This document shows, piece by piece, positions 7,336 to 16,158 of a stretch of 59,155 nucleotides of DNA. The notes below the pieces were generated by a model. It saw only the letters and a program-made list of their open reading frames with translations, did not search any database and had not been told where the DNA came from. The stretch lies in assembly GCA_025450035.1 (NCBI GenBank), contig JANWIF010000044.1, positions 1 through 59,155 of the forward strand, read 5' to 3'. This stretch comes from Gemmatimonadaceae bacterium. GTDB taxonomy: Bacteria > Gemmatimonadota > Gemmatimonadetes > Gemmatimonadales > Gemmatimonadaceae. Within the stretch, counting starts at the first letter, position 1, and every line of letters starts with the position of its first letter. A program made the position numbers and the translations under genes.

Positions 7336-10128
7336 ATGCGCGCGTCCGAGATTCGGAAACGATTTCTTTCCTTCTTCGAGCAGAACGGGCATTCGGTTCG
7401 GCCCAGTTCGTCGCTTGTGCCTAAGGATGACCCCACGTTGTTATTCACCAACGCGGGGATGGTCCAGTTCAAGAAGGTCTTCCTGGGCCAGGAGCAGTCC
7501 GCGTTCGGGCGGCGAGCCACCACGGCGCAGAAGTGCGTGCGAGCGGGCGGTAAGCATAACGATCTGGAGCAGGTAGGTCATACCGCACGGCACCATACGT
7601 TCTTCGAGATGCTGGGCAATTTCTCCTTTGGGGACTACTTCAAGCGGGATGCGATTCGGTTCGCTTGGGAGTTTGTCACCGGGGAGATGAGCATCGACCC
7701 GCGCCACCTTCGGGTCACGGTATTCGAATCGGACGATGAAGCGCGGGCGCTCTGGCGAGAGGTAGCCGGCCTTTCGAATTCGCGCATCTACGGGTTGGGC
7801 GAGGCTGACAACTTCTGGCAGATGGCGGACACGGGACCATGCGGCCCGTGCACCGAGATTTACGTCGACCTTGCCCACGTGGCGCAGGACTGGGCGTTCC
7901 CCGCCGCCGCGACCGGGGAATGGACCGAGGTTGGGCGCGAGGAGTTTTCGCAGGCGGCGTTTGTGGAGGGCGCGGAGGCGGGTCGGTTCCTCGAGATCTG
8001 GAACCTCGTCTTCATGCAGTTCGACAAGCAGGCGGACGGGACGCTCAAGCCCTTGCCGCGACCGTCGGTGGACACGGGCGCGGGGCTGGAGCGTATTGCC
8101 GCCGTGAAGCAGGGGGTGACGTCGAATTACCACACCGACCTCTTCAAGCCGTTGCTCGAGGCGGCGGAGAAGGCTGTGGGGATCGCGTATCGCGGTCGCG
8201 CGTCGGACGATCCGTACGTCGTCGATCTGCCTGTCGCGCCGGGATCGCACGTTGCGTCGCGGCGCGATGATCGGCTGACGGTGCACCCAGCGTCGTTCCG
8301 CGTGCTGGCCGATCATGCGCGGGCTGTGGCGTTCCTCCTGGCTGACGGCGTCTATCCGGCCAATGACGGCCGTGGGTACGTGCTGCGCCGCATTCTGCGC
8401 CGGGCGGTGCGACACGCGTGGCTGCTGGGACGCGTGGAACCCACGCTCGTGTACGTCGTGGAGCGGGTGGTCGACACCATGGGCGACGTGTATCCCGAGT
8501 TGTGGGAGCGTCGTCGTTTCCTTCTCGACACCACGCGTGCGGAGGAGGAGCGGTTTCTGACCACCATTGCGGGCGGCATGCAGCGCTTCGACCAGCTTGC
8601 CCCGGCGCGCTCCACGCAGGGGTCGACCGCGCTGCGGGGGACCATCGCCGGCGAGGATGCGTTCCGGCTGTACGACACGTTCGGCTTTCCGATCGATCTG
8701 ACGGAGCTGATGGCGCGCGAGCGCGGCTACACGGTAGATATCGCCAGCTTCGAGCGTGCGCTGGAGGGGCAGCGGACGCAGTCGCGCGAGGAGCGGCGCG
8801 GCCGCGATCTGGCCGTGGTGGCCGACGAGCTGGCCGACGCGGAACAGTGGGAGCGCACGCCTAACGCAGCACCCTCGGCGTCGCGGTTTGTCGGGTACGA
8901 CACCATCGAGATCGAGACGCAGGCGACGGCGGCGCGACGGTTGCCTGACGGGCGAATTGCCGTGGTGCTGCGGGAAACCCCGTTCTATGCGGAGTCGGGC
9001 GGGCAGATTGCCGACGTCGGCGAAATCGTGGGCGACGGATGGCGTGTCGACGTAGACGATGTGCGGCGGGTGCAGAGCGCGAACGCGGCCGTGGGGACAT
9101 TGAGCGGCGTGTTTCGATTTGGGCGTGCGGTGGCCCGCGTGCCGACCGATCGACGCCGCGATACGGAGCGCAATCACACGGCCACGCATCTGCTGCACGC
9201 CGCGCTGCGCAGCATCCTCGGCGAACACGTCCATCAGGCCGGGTCGCTCGTGGCGCCCGACCGGTTGCGGTTCGACTTCACGCATCACGGTCCGATCCGC
9301 GCCGATCAGTTGGCGGAGATCGAAGAGTGGGTGAATCGTGGCATCTGGGCCGACCTGGACGTGCACACCGAGGAGCGGCCGTACCGCGAGGCGGTGAGTG
9401 CGGGGGCAATGGCATTATTCGGCGAGAAGTATGGTGACGTGGTGCGCGTGGTATCGATTCCGGGGTGGTCGATGGAGTTGTGCGGCGGCACGCACGCGCG
9501 GAATACGGGGCAGATTGCGCTGTTCAAGATCGTGAGCGAGACCGGCGTGGCGGCCGGCGTGCGGCGCATCGAGGCGGTGACCGGCCCGCGCGCGTACGAA
9601 GCGGTTCGCGACGATGAGCGCCGGCTTGCCCGGTTAGGCGAACTGGTGCGTGCACCGGTGGAGAGCATCGTGAAGCGCGTGGAAACGTTGCTCGAGGAGC
9701 GCCGGACGCTGCAGAAACGATTGGACGAGGTCCTGCGTGGCGGCGGCGAGCAGGTGCCGGCGCTGCTGGCTGGTGCCGAGCGGGTCAACGGCGCTCGCAT
9801 CGTGTCGGCGGTGGTGTCGGTATCGGATGTCGAGGAGCTCCATGCGTTAGGCGACGCGCTGCGCGAGCAGCTGGGCAGCGGCGTCGGGATTCTCGGCTCG
9901 ACGTTGGGCGATGGCAAGAACACCGTGTTGGCGGTGGTGACCGATGACCTGCGCGAACGGGGGGTGCGTGCCGACCAGCTCATCAAGACCATCGCCACCG
10001 CACAGGGGGGACGGGGCGGCGGCAAGGCGCACATGGCCCAGGCTGGCTTGCCCGACGAGCAGCACGTGCGTGCCGCCATCGCGAGCGCGCCGGGCATCGT
10101 CCGCGATGCGATAGGCGCGGCATCGTGA
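7336..10128 (+). CDS. alaS: Alanyl-tRNA synthetase
   Basis: Charges tRNA-Ala and edits Ser/Gly mischarging. The 930-residue protein contains the class II catalytic core (starting RKRFLSFFEQNGH, with TNAGMVQFK and GCGPC-like ADTGPCGPCTEIYVD), the tRNA-recognition domain, the editing domain with the zinc-binding HTATHLLHAAL and CGGTHARNTG motifs, and the C-terminal DHHA1 domain ending GGRGGGKAHMAQAG. It is somewhat longer than E. coli AlaRS (876 aa). It is first in a run of translationally coupled genes; the next gene starts inside its stop codon (GTGA). Confidence 0.98.
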   Translation: MRASEIRKRFLSFFEQNGHSVRPSSSLVPKDDPTLLFTNAGMVQFKKVFLGQEQSAFGRRATTAQKCVRAGGKHNDLEQVGHTARHHTFFEMLGNFSFGDYFKRDAIRFAWEFVTGEMSIDPRHLRVTVFESDDEARALWREVAGLSNSRIYGLGEADNFWQMADTGPCGPCTEIYVDLAHVAQDWAFPAAATGEWTEVGREEFSQAAFVEGAEAGRFLEIWNLVFMQFDKQADGTLKPLPRPSVDTGAGLERIAAVKQGVTSNYHTDLFKPLLEAAEKAVGIAYRGRASDDPYVVDLPVAPGSHVASRRDDRLTVHPASFRVLADHARAVAFLLADGVYPANDGRGYVLRRILRRAVRHAWLLGRVEPTLVYVVERVVDTMGDVYPELWERRRFLLDTTRAEEERFLTTIAGGMQRFDQLAPARSTQGSTALRGTIAGEDAFRLYDTFGFPIDLTELMARERGYTVDIASFERALEGQRTQSREERRGRDLAVVADELADAEQWERTPNAAPSASRFVGYDTIEIETQATAARRLPDGRIAVVLRETPFYAESGGQIADVGEIVGDGWRVDVDDVRRVQSANAAVGTLSGVFRFGRAVARVPTDRRRDTERNHTATHLLHAALRSILGEHVHQAGSLVAPDRLRFDFTHHGPIRADQLAEIEEWVNRGIWADLDVHTEERPYREAVSAGAMALFGEKYGDVVRVVSIPGWSMELCGGTHARNTGQIALFKIVSETGVAAGVRRIEAVTGPRAYEAVRDDERRLARLGELVRAPVESIVKRVETLLEERRTLQKRLDEVLRGGGEQVPALLAGAERVNGARIVSAVVSVSDVEELHALGDALREQLGSGVGILGSTLGDGKNTVLAVVTDDLRERGVRADQLIKTIATAQGGRGGGKAHMAQAGLPDEQHVRAAIASAPGIVRDAIGAAS

Positions 10129-10487
10129 CGATCGGCGAATGGTTGGACACGCGTACGCCGTCGCCGCCGGCGGAGTTGGCCGTGGTGCTACGGGGCGAGC
10201 TGGGACCGGCGCTGGCGCTCGACGCCGCGTTGCTGGGTGAGGAATCGCTTGCCGCCGCCGAGCGCTTGCTCGCCCGGGCACTCGCCACGGGGTGTCGCGA
10301 GCGCGCGCAGGCCGTGGTGCTGCTGGCGGCCGATGCGCTTGTGACCTACGCGTTCGAGGCCGCGGCCGAGGAGCCCGACAAGTTAGGCGAGCGGGCCGCG
10401 GCCGCCGTCCGGCGGTTGTCCCGGCTGGCGGTCATCGTTCCTCCAACGGCGCCGTCGAACGGCGGCGCGGGCAGAGCCGCCGCGTGA
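10125..10487 (+). CDS. Unknown small alanine-rich protein coupled to alaS
   Basis: A 120-residue protein with a GTG start overlapping the alaS stop (GTGA) and a stop overlapping the next start, so it is translationally coupled on both sides. It is rich in Ala and Leu and predicted mostly helical, with a central AAERLLARALATGCRERAQAVVLLAADALVTYAFEAAAE region and no cysteine pair, signal peptide or membrane segment. I do not recognise a family. Its position between alaS and the GGGP-synthase-like gene suggests a lineage-specific operon member. Confidence 0.6.
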   Translation: MTIGEWLDTRTPSPPAELAVVLRGELGPALALDAALLGEESLAAAERLLARALATGCRERAQAVVLLAADALVTYAFEAAAEEPDKLGERAAAAVRRLSRLAVIVPPTAPSNGGAGRAAA

Positions 10488-11212
10488 CGGTGCTGGACCG
10501 CCTCGCCGCGGCCCGCGGCCTGGTCGTGCTCGTGGATCCCGCGCGCACGTCGCCGGATGATGCGGGCGCGCTCGGCGAGCGCGCGGCAGGCGAGGGCGTT
10601 CCGGTCCTGTTGGTGGGAAATAGTTTTGGCCGCGCGGCGCACGCGTCGGCGGTGGCACGCGCGCTGCGCGCCGCCGCGCCGGATGTGCTGCTGCTCCTGT
10701 TTCCCTCGTCGGCCGCCGACTTGGTGCCTGAGGTGGACGGCGTCCTGTTTCTGTCGCTCATTTCCGGGCGCAACGCGCAGTACCTCATCGAGGAGCACGT
10801 GCGCGCCGTACCATTCTTCGAGCGCCACCCCGGCGTCGACGCCGTGTCCACGGCGTATTGCCTGGTGGATGGGGGCTGCGTCACCGCGGTCGAGTCCGCG
10901 AGCCAGACGCGCCCGCTACCGGCGGACAAACCGGAATTCGTGCATGCGCACGTGAGTGCGGCCATGCGGTTAGGCATGCAGGCCACGTACCTTGACGCTG
11001 GAAGCGGCGCGCTGCGCCCGGTTGCGCCCTCCCTGGTGAGCGCCGGTCGCGCGGCGGCGCGCGGGCCGCTGTTCGTGGGCGGCGGCGTGCGCGATGCCGA
11101 CCAGGTACGCAGGGCTCGCGATGCGGGCGCCGATTACGTGGTGGTGGGCTCGCTGTTCGAACAGATGGGATGGCGCACCGTGGGAGATCTCGTGCACGCG
11201 GCGGGGTCGTGA
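10484..11212 (+). CDS. Geranylgeranylglyceryl/heptaprenylglyceryl phosphate synthase family protein
   Basis: Family members condense a polyprenyl diphosphate with sn-glycerol-1-phosphate, the first committed step of archaeal ether lipids; bacterial homologues include PcrB and group II enzymes of FCB bacteria. In this 242-residue TIM-barrel protein I see LVVLVDPARTSPDDA (residues 13-27), LLLLFPSS, DGVLFLSLISGRNAQYLIEEH, the substrate loop YLDAGSGA, the phosphate-binding VGGGVRD and VVVGSLFE. In characterised group II enzymes the loop usually reads YLEAGSGA, so the catalytic Glu position is Asp here, a conservative change that needs testing. GTG start overlaps the upstream stop; the longer upstream frame is only an overlap. 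No DGGGP synthase or G1P dehydrogenase is in the window. Confidence 0.85.
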   Translation: MTVLDRLAAARGLVVLVDPARTSPDDAGALGERAAGEGVPVLLVGNSFGRAAHASAVARALRAAAPDVLLLLFPSSAADLVPEVDGVLFLSLISGRNAQYLIEEHVRAVPFFERHPGVDAVSTAYCLVDGGCVTAVESASQTRPLPADKPEFVHAHVSAAMRLGMQATYLDAGSGALRPVAPSLVSAGRAAARGPLFVGGGVRDADQVRRARDAGADYVVVGSLFEQMGWRTVGDLVHAAGS

Positions 11213-11967
11213 TCGACATCCACACGCACCTGTTGCCGGGAGTGGACGATGGATCGCCATCGATCCAGGCGTCGGTCCCGGTGCTCGAGCGATTTGGCCG
11301 CGACGGGGTGAAGGTGCTGGTGTGCACGCCGCATCTGCGCGCCACCGACGCGGCCCGCGCGCCGGTGGATCGCTACCTGAAGATCCTTGCCGGTCTGGTG
11401 GCCAAGGCGCCGGCCAAGCCGGAGCTGGAGCTGGGGTGGGAGATCATGCTTGACGCGCCGGGGATGGATCTGCGTGCGCCGGCGCTGCACCTCGCGGGAT
11501 CGTATGCGGCGCTGGTAGAATTCCCACGCATGAACGTGCCGCCGGGCGCGGCGCACGAGCTGCTGCGCATCCGGATGAGCGGCGTGATCCCCGTACTCGC
11601 GCACCCCGAACGATATCATGGCGCGACCATCGACCAGGTGTACGAGTGGCGGAACGTGGGCGCGGTGGTGCAGATGGATGCCATCATGATTTTCGGCACG
11701 ACCGCGCCGTGCAAGTTGGCGCGCCAGATGCTCGAGGACGGATTGGTCGACTGCATTGCCAGCGACAACCACGGCGACGCGCGCTCGCTCCCCTCGGCGC
11801 GCGACTGGCTCGTCGAGTTAGGCGCCGAAGAGCAGGCGCGACTGCTCACCGAAACAAACGCGCAGCGGCTGCTGGCCGGCGAACCGCTGATCCCGGTGGC
11901 ACCGGTGCCACACGCGGAGCCGGGCATGCTCCGCCGCCTCCGCCAACTTTTGTTCGGGCGCAAATGA
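11209..11967 (+). CDS. PHP-domain phosphatase, CpsB/YwqE type
   Basis: A 252-residue metal-dependent phosphoesterase of the PHP superfamily. In Gram-positive and some Gram-negative bacteria CpsB/YwqE/Wzb-like members dephosphorylate the tyrosine kinase that controls capsule export. The metal ligands are visible: IDIHTHLLPGVDDGS at residues 2-16, CTPHL near 43, LAHPERYH near 128 and IASDNHGD near 185. GTG at 11209 overlaps the stop of the preceding gene (GTGA). No partner tyrosine kinase is in the window, so a role in polysaccharide control is inferred from family and from the nearby sugar genes. Confidence 0.8.
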   Translation: MIDIHTHLLPGVDDGSPSIQASVPVLERFGRDGVKVLVCTPHLRATDAARAPVDRYLKILAGLVAKAPAKPELELGWEIMLDAPGMDLRAPALHLAGSYAALVEFPRMNVPPGAAHELLRIRMSGVIPVLAHPERYHGATIDQVYEWRNVGAVVQMDAIMIFGTTAPCKLARQMLEDGLVDCIASDNHGDARSLPSARDWLVELGAEEQARLLTETNAQRLLAGEPLIPVAPVPHAEPGMLRRLRQLLFGRK

Positions 11968-12527
11968 GCGACGATTTCACCATCGCCTTGCGCGAGCTCG
12001 CCGCGACCGCGCTACGCACGGCGGACACCCTGGCCGGCGACATCGCGCGCGCCGCCACCATGATCCGGGACACGGTGCGCGGCGGCGGCACACTGTTTTT
12101 CTGCGGCAACGGTGGCAGCGCCGCGGATGCGCAGCATCTGGCCACCGAGTACGTGGTACGCTACATGCGCGACCGGCGTCCGTGCGCGGCGGTGGCGCTC
12201 ACGACGGATACCTCGCTGCTCACCGCGGTGGGCAACGACGTGGGCTTCGAGTACGTGTTCGCGCGGCAAGTTGAGGCGTTGGCCCGTCCGGGCGACCTGC
12301 TGGTGATCCATTCCACCAGCGGCGAGTCGCCTAACGTGTTGCGGGCGGCAGAGTCTGCGCGTGCGAAGGGCGTACGTGTGCTGGCGTTTTCGGCGCGCGA
12401 TGGCGGCGCGCTGCGCGCGTTGGCCGACCACTCGGTGGTGATCCCCACCGCGCGCACGGACCGCGCGCAGGAACTTCACCTATGTATCGAGCACGCCATC
12501 TGCGAGCTCGTAGAGCGCGACCTGTGA
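11964..12527 (+). CDS. gmhA: Phosphoheptose isomerase-like SIS-domain protein
   Basis: GmhA converts sedoheptulose 7-phosphate to D-glycero-D-manno-heptose 7-phosphate, first step to the ADP-heptose of lipopolysaccharide cores. The 187-residue protein has the single SIS domain with FCGNGGSAADAQHLATEYV near residues 47-65, TTDTSLLTAVGNDVGFEYVF, and HSTSGESPNVLRA, plus the C-terminal ELHLCIEHAICELVE helix that carries the zinc-binding Glu/His of GmhA. ATG start overlaps the PHP gene stop (ATGA). An HldA-like heptose kinase at 32117-33148 supports the pathway assignment. DiaA-type SIS proteins are the main alternative. Confidence 0.85.
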   Translation: MSDDFTIALRELAATALRTADTLAGDIARAATMIRDTVRGGGTLFFCGNGGSAADAQHLATEYVVRYMRDRRPCAAVALTTDTSLLTAVGNDVGFEYVFARQVEALARPGDLLVIHSTSGESPNVLRAAESARAKGVRVLAFSARDGGALRALADHSVVIPTARTDRAQELHLCIEHAICELVERDL

Positions 12528-13279
12528 TCTCTCTGCGTGGGCGGCGGGCGCTGGTGAGCGGCGGGTCGCGCGGCATCGGCGCGGCCACGGCGCTGCTGCT
12601 CGCGGAGTGCGGCGCCGACGTCGGCATCGGCTACCGGAGCCGCGAGCGGGACGCGGCGGCGGTGGTCAAGCAACTAGCCGCGCGCGGTGTGCGGGCATTC
12701 GCGTTCGCGACCAACATCGCCACGGGCGACGGGGCGGAGGCGTTGTTCGATCGTGCCGAACGGGAGTTTGGCGGGATCGACATCTTTGTGGGGAACGCCG
12801 GGATCTGGCCTAACGAAGACGTGCCGCTGCGCGAGATGGAGGACGCGCGTTGGGAGCTGACGATGGCCCAGAACGTGGCCGCGATGTTCTACACGACGCG
12901 CGCCGCGGCGCGGTTGGTTGGGCGGGGGGGGAGGATCGTACTCGTGTCGAGCACCGCCGGTCAACGTGGCGAGGCGCTCCATGCCGACTACGCGGCCTCC
13001 AAGGGGGCGATGATCGCGCTGGTGAAATCGTTGGCCGTGGAATTGGCGCCGCGCGAGGTGACGGTGAACAGCGTCGCGCCGGGCTGGGTCGATACAGAAA
13101 TGTGTACCGGTGCGTTCGCCGACGGCGGGCGCGAGCGCATTGCCGCCACCATCCCCCTCGGCCGCGTCGCGACGCCGCGGGACATCGCCGCCCCGATCGT
13201 GTTCCTGTGCTCGGACCTGGCGCGCCACATCACGGGAGAGATTCTGAATGTGAACGGCGGCAGCGTGTTGTGTGGTTAG
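12524..13279 (+). CDS. Short-chain dehydrogenase/reductase, FabG-like
   Basis: NAD(P)-dependent oxidoreductase of 251 residues. The Rossmann motif GGSRGIGAATAL is at about residues 12-23, NAGIW near 92, the catalytic Ser in LVSSTAG near 147, and YAASKGA (Tyr-x-x-x-Lys) near 161. C-terminal ITGEILNVNGGSVLCG is typical of classical SDRs such as FabG. Start GTG at 12524 overlaps the gmhA stop. The substrate cannot be read from sequence; its place in a lipid/sugar operon leaves both 3-oxoacyl-ACP reduction and a sugar or polyol oxidation open. The stop codon TAG is within a GTTAGGC heptamer. Confidence 0.82.
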   Translation: MISLRGRRALVSGGSRGIGAATALLLAECGADVGIGYRSRERDAAAVVKQLAARGVRAFAFATNIATGDGAEALFDRAEREFGGIDIFVGNAGIWPNEDVPLREMEDARWELTMAQNVAAMFYTTRAAARLVGRGGRIVLVSSTAGQRGEALHADYAASKGAMIALVKSLAVELAPREVTVNSVAPGWVDTEMCTGAFADGGRERIAATIPLGRVATPRDIAAPIVFLCSDLARHITGEILNVNGGSVLCG

Positions 13280-13310
13280 GCGAGGCCGGCGCGCCGGATC
13301 GAGTGCACCC

Positions 13311-14279
13311 ATGATCGTGATCCTGTTCACCGGCGGAACGATCTCGATGCGGCACGATCCCGCCGCCGGGGGCGCCGTGCCGGCGCTGTCGGGACGGGAG
13401 ATTCTGGACGCCACACGAGGTATCGAGCGGGTTGCCCGAGTCGAGGCCGAGGACTGGGGCGCCTTTCCCGGGCCGCACATGACCATCGAGCGGATGTGGG
13501 CGCTGCGCAACCGGATTGCGGAGCACCTCGCGCGCGCCGGCGTCAGCGGCGTCGTGGTCACGCACGGCACCGATTCCATGGAGGAGAGCGCGTATCTCGT
13601 GTCGCGTTCGCTCGCGACGCCCAAGCCGGTGGTGTTCACCGGCGCCATGCGAGCGGCGAGCGATCTGGGATGGGACGGCCCGGCAAATCTGCTCGATGCC
13701 GTGCGCGTGGCGGCGACCGGAGAGGCGGCGCCATACGGCTCGCTGGTGGTGATGTCGGGACGCGTCTTTGCCGGGATCGACGTGACCAAGGCACACACGC
13801 ACATGCTCGACGCGTTCGAGAGCCCGGGCGTTGGACCGGTGGCCGTGATCGACGATGGCGTGGTGATTTTTCGCCGCGCGCTGCCGCCGCAGTCGGCGCC
13901 GCTCATGCCAGTCGAACCCGCGACGCCGGTGGACCTGGTGTATGCGGCGGCGGGCACCGATGCGCGCCTCCTTGACGCGTCGCGCGAGACTGCGCGCGGC
14001 GTTGTGGTGGCGGCAATGGGACGCGGGAACGTGCCGCCGGCGATGGTGCCCGGGATCGAGCGGTGGGTGTCCGACGGGAAGCCGGTCGTGATCGTGTCAC
14101 GCGCGCAGCGCGGACGGGTGGGCCCCACGTACGGGTATCCCGGAGGCGCTCGCCGCCTGATCGAGGCGGGAGCCCTCCTCGCGCCCGGACGCCGCCCAAC
14201 GCAGGCCCGTTTGGATCTCATGCTCGCCCTCGGGTCGGGGATGGATCTGCCGGGCATCCGCCAGCTGTTCGAGGGTTAG
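13311..14279 (+). CDS. L-asparaginase, type I/II (bacterial asparaginase fold)
   Basis: Hydrolyses asparagine to aspartate and ammonia. The 322-residue protein has the N-terminal nucleophile motif FTGGTISM (residues 5-12), the second motif VTHGTDSMEESAY near residues 81-93, AMRAASDLGWDGPANL, and the downstream Thr-Lys of DVTKAHTHMLDAF near 160. There is no signal peptide, so a cytoplasmic enzyme. ATG 13311 is 31 nt after the SDR gene. The C-terminal domain GYPGGARRLIEAGA is normal. A second, unrelated asparaginase family member lies at 34169-35155. The stop codon lies in a GTTAGGC heptamer. Confidence 0.9.
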   Translation: MIVILFTGGTISMRHDPAAGGAVPALSGREILDATRGIERVARVEAEDWGAFPGPHMTIERMWALRNRIAEHLARAGVSGVVVTHGTDSMEESAYLVSRSLATPKPVVFTGAMRAASDLGWDGPANLLDAVRVAATGEAAPYGSLVVMSGRVFAGIDVTKAHTHMLDAFESPGVGPVAVIDDGVVIFRRALPPQSAPLMPVEPATPVDLVYAAAGTDARLLDASRETARGVVVAAMGRGNVPPAMVPGIERWVSDGKPVVIVSRAQRGRVGPTYGYPGGARRLIEAGALLAPGRRPTQARLDLMLALGSGMDLPGIRQLFEG

Positions 14280-14287
14280 GCGAAACC

Positions 14288-15610
14288 ATGACTCCGGCGC
14301 GTGCGAGCGATGCGGCACAGGCGCGATTGGCGCCGCCGCCGCTGGTAGTAGGGATCGCGCGTACCCTGCGCGATGCCGGCTTCGAGACGTGGTGCGTGGG
14401 CGGGGCCGTGCGCGATGCGCTGCTGGGCTACGCGCACCTGGACTGGGACCTCGCCACGGCGGCCACGCCGCCACAGGTGCGTGCACTCTTCAAGCGCACC
14501 GTGCCCGTGGGCATTGAATTCGGCACGGTGGGCGTGCTGGACGCCGACAACACGATGCACGAAGTCACGACCTTTCGCCGCGACGTGAAAACCGATGGGC
14601 GGCACGCGGTGGTGGAGTTCGGAGCCTCGTTGGACGAAGACCTCGCCCGCCGCGATTTTACCATCAACGCGATCGCCTACGATCCGTTGGGCGAGCGCGT
14701 ATATGATCCGCATCACGGGCGCGAGGACCTGGCGCGCCGGGTGGTGCGCGCCGTGGGCACACCGGGCGACCGGATGCGCGAGGACCGGTTGCGCGCCCTG
14801 CGCGCATTGCGCTTCGCGGCGCGATTCGATTTCGAGATCGACCCACCCACGTGGCGCGCCGTGCTGGACAGCGCGCCGCACCTCGGCCGCCTGTCGCGCG
14901 AACGCGTGAAACAGGAAATCGAAAAAACGCTGCAGCAAGTTGGGCGCGTGGGACGCGCGATGCGCTTGTGGCGGGACAGCGGCGCCTTCGCGTCGCTCGT
15001 CCCGGCACTCGCGAACATCAGCGAGGGCACGCTGTTGTCGCTCGAAGCCATTCCGCCGCCGGCGAATACGCGATCCGATCGCGCGATGCAACGTCTGATC
15101 GCCTTGTTCGCCGAGCTGTCGCCGCGCGATGCGGAACGAGCGCTGCGCGACCTGCGTTTCTCGAACAAGGATGTGGCCTGGGTAGGCTCCGTGCTGCGCG
15201 GGTGGGACGCGCTGCATAGCGAGATGCTTGTCGCGCTGACGGCGTATGCCCCACCGACGGACACGGTATTGCGGCGGTGGGCGGGCATTACTGGACGAAC
15301 GCGGGCGCGCTCGGTCTGGCGGCTGGCCGCGGCGCGTGCGGCCGCGAGCGCCGCCCTCGGCCTCCCGGCCCCCGATGCACGAGTGCTGGCGTCGGCCTAC
15401 CGGCGCGCGATGCGCGTTGCGTTCCGTGATCCCGTGGAAGTGGGCGACCTGGCTGTGGATGGTCATGACTTGCAGTCCGCCGGCATCGTCGCGGGCCCGT
15501 CGATGAAGGTCGTGCTGTCGCGGCTGCTCGATTTTGTGCTCGAAGATCCGGCGCGCAACGTGCGAGACCAGCTCCTCGCCCGCGCGGCAGCTATCGTGCG
15601 CGAGCTCTGA
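14288..15610 (+). CDS. cca: CCA-adding enzyme / poly(A) polymerase family tRNA nucleotidyltransferase
   Basis: Adds or repairs the 3'-CCA of tRNAs. The 440-residue protein has the class II nucleotidyltransferase head: VGGAVRDALLGYAHLDWDLAT with the catalytic DxD (about residues 38-58), the EDLARRDFTINAIAYDP motif, and RMREDRLRALRALRFAARFDFEI, followed by helical body and tail domains. ATG 14288 lies 8 nt after the asparaginase gene. The two tRNA genes in this window lack an encoded CCA, so a full CCA-adding activity is expected. Class II poly(A) polymerase is the alternative. Confidence 0.9.
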   Translation: MTPARASDAAQARLAPPPLVVGIARTLRDAGFETWCVGGAVRDALLGYAHLDWDLATAATPPQVRALFKRTVPVGIEFGTVGVLDADNTMHEVTTFRRDVKTDGRHAVVEFGASLDEDLARRDFTINAIAYDPLGERVYDPHHGREDLARRVVRAVGTPGDRMREDRLRALRALRFAARFDFEIDPPTWRAVLDSAPHLGRLSRERVKQEIEKTLQQVGRVGRAMRLWRDSGAFASLVPALANISEGTLLSLEAIPPPANTRSDRAMQRLIALFAELSPRDAERALRDLRFSNKDVAWVGSVLRGWDALHSEMLVALTAYAPPTDTVLRRWAGITGRTRARSVWRLAAARAAASAALGLPAPDARVLASAYRRAMRVAFRDPVEVGDLAVDGHDLQSAGIVAGPSMKVVLSRLLDFVLEDPARNVRDQLLARAAAIVREL

Positions 15611-15630
15611 GCAACCGGAGAGGCGACAGA

Positions 15631-16158
15631 ATGTTCTTTCGTGGCCGGCAGCCAGAATCCTCGGTGTGGGGCCGATTCCGCTCCGCGGCCGATGGCTTTG
15701 CCTTCTCGCACGATGACGACTACTACACGGCGCATCTGGTGGCGAACGCCGAGCGTGTAGTGGATCTGTTCATCGCGTTGCTGGAGCATCTGCCGCCGGC
15801 CGTGGATGTCGCGATCACGGATGCGCGCAGCGGCCACGCGTGGAAGGGAGAGAGTCTCGCCCTTCCGGACGTGCGCGACGCGTTGTCGCGGCTCAAGACG
15901 CCGTTGGCGTCGAACGGCGGCGTGGAAATCTCCGTATATACGAGCGAAGACCAGATCACGATCAATCAGATGCTCGAGATGTTCATCTATGCGCGCACCG
16001 ATCAATGGCTGTACATCTTGAAGGGGAAGGGGTTCGAGGAGCGGCGGTTGGTGCGCACCAAGAGCTGGCGCGGTATTCGTCGAGAGTTTGCCGATGCCCC
16101 CGAGCTCACTGACGCGTTGGCGCAGCTTACGACGTCGCTCCGGCTCACGGCCGCGTGA
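15631..16158 (+). CDS. Conserved-looking hypothetical protein
   Basis: A 175-residue soluble protein with an ATG start preceded by a purine-rich GGAGAGG stretch. No family recognised. It has an alternating pattern of strands and helices: AERVVDLFIALLEHLP, VEISVYTSEDQITINQMLEMFIYARTD, and WLYILKGKGFEERRLVRTKSW. No signal peptide, membrane segment or cysteine cluster. It is followed by the ZIP transporter with a GTGA overlap, so the two are co-translated; this is the only functional hint. Confidence 0.65.
   Translation: MFFRGRQPESSVWGRFRSAADGFAFSHDDDYYTAHLVANAERVVDLFIALLEHLPPAVDVAITDARSGHAWKGESLALPDVRDALSRLKTPLASNGGVEISVYTSEDQITINQMLEMFIYARTDQWLYILKGKGFEERRLVRTKSWRGIRREFADAPELTDALAQLTTSLRLTAA

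Noticed and set aside
7441..9366. Minus-strand ORF antisense to alaS (641 aa)
   Set aside because: Shadow frame of a conserved gene; no domain or start signal.
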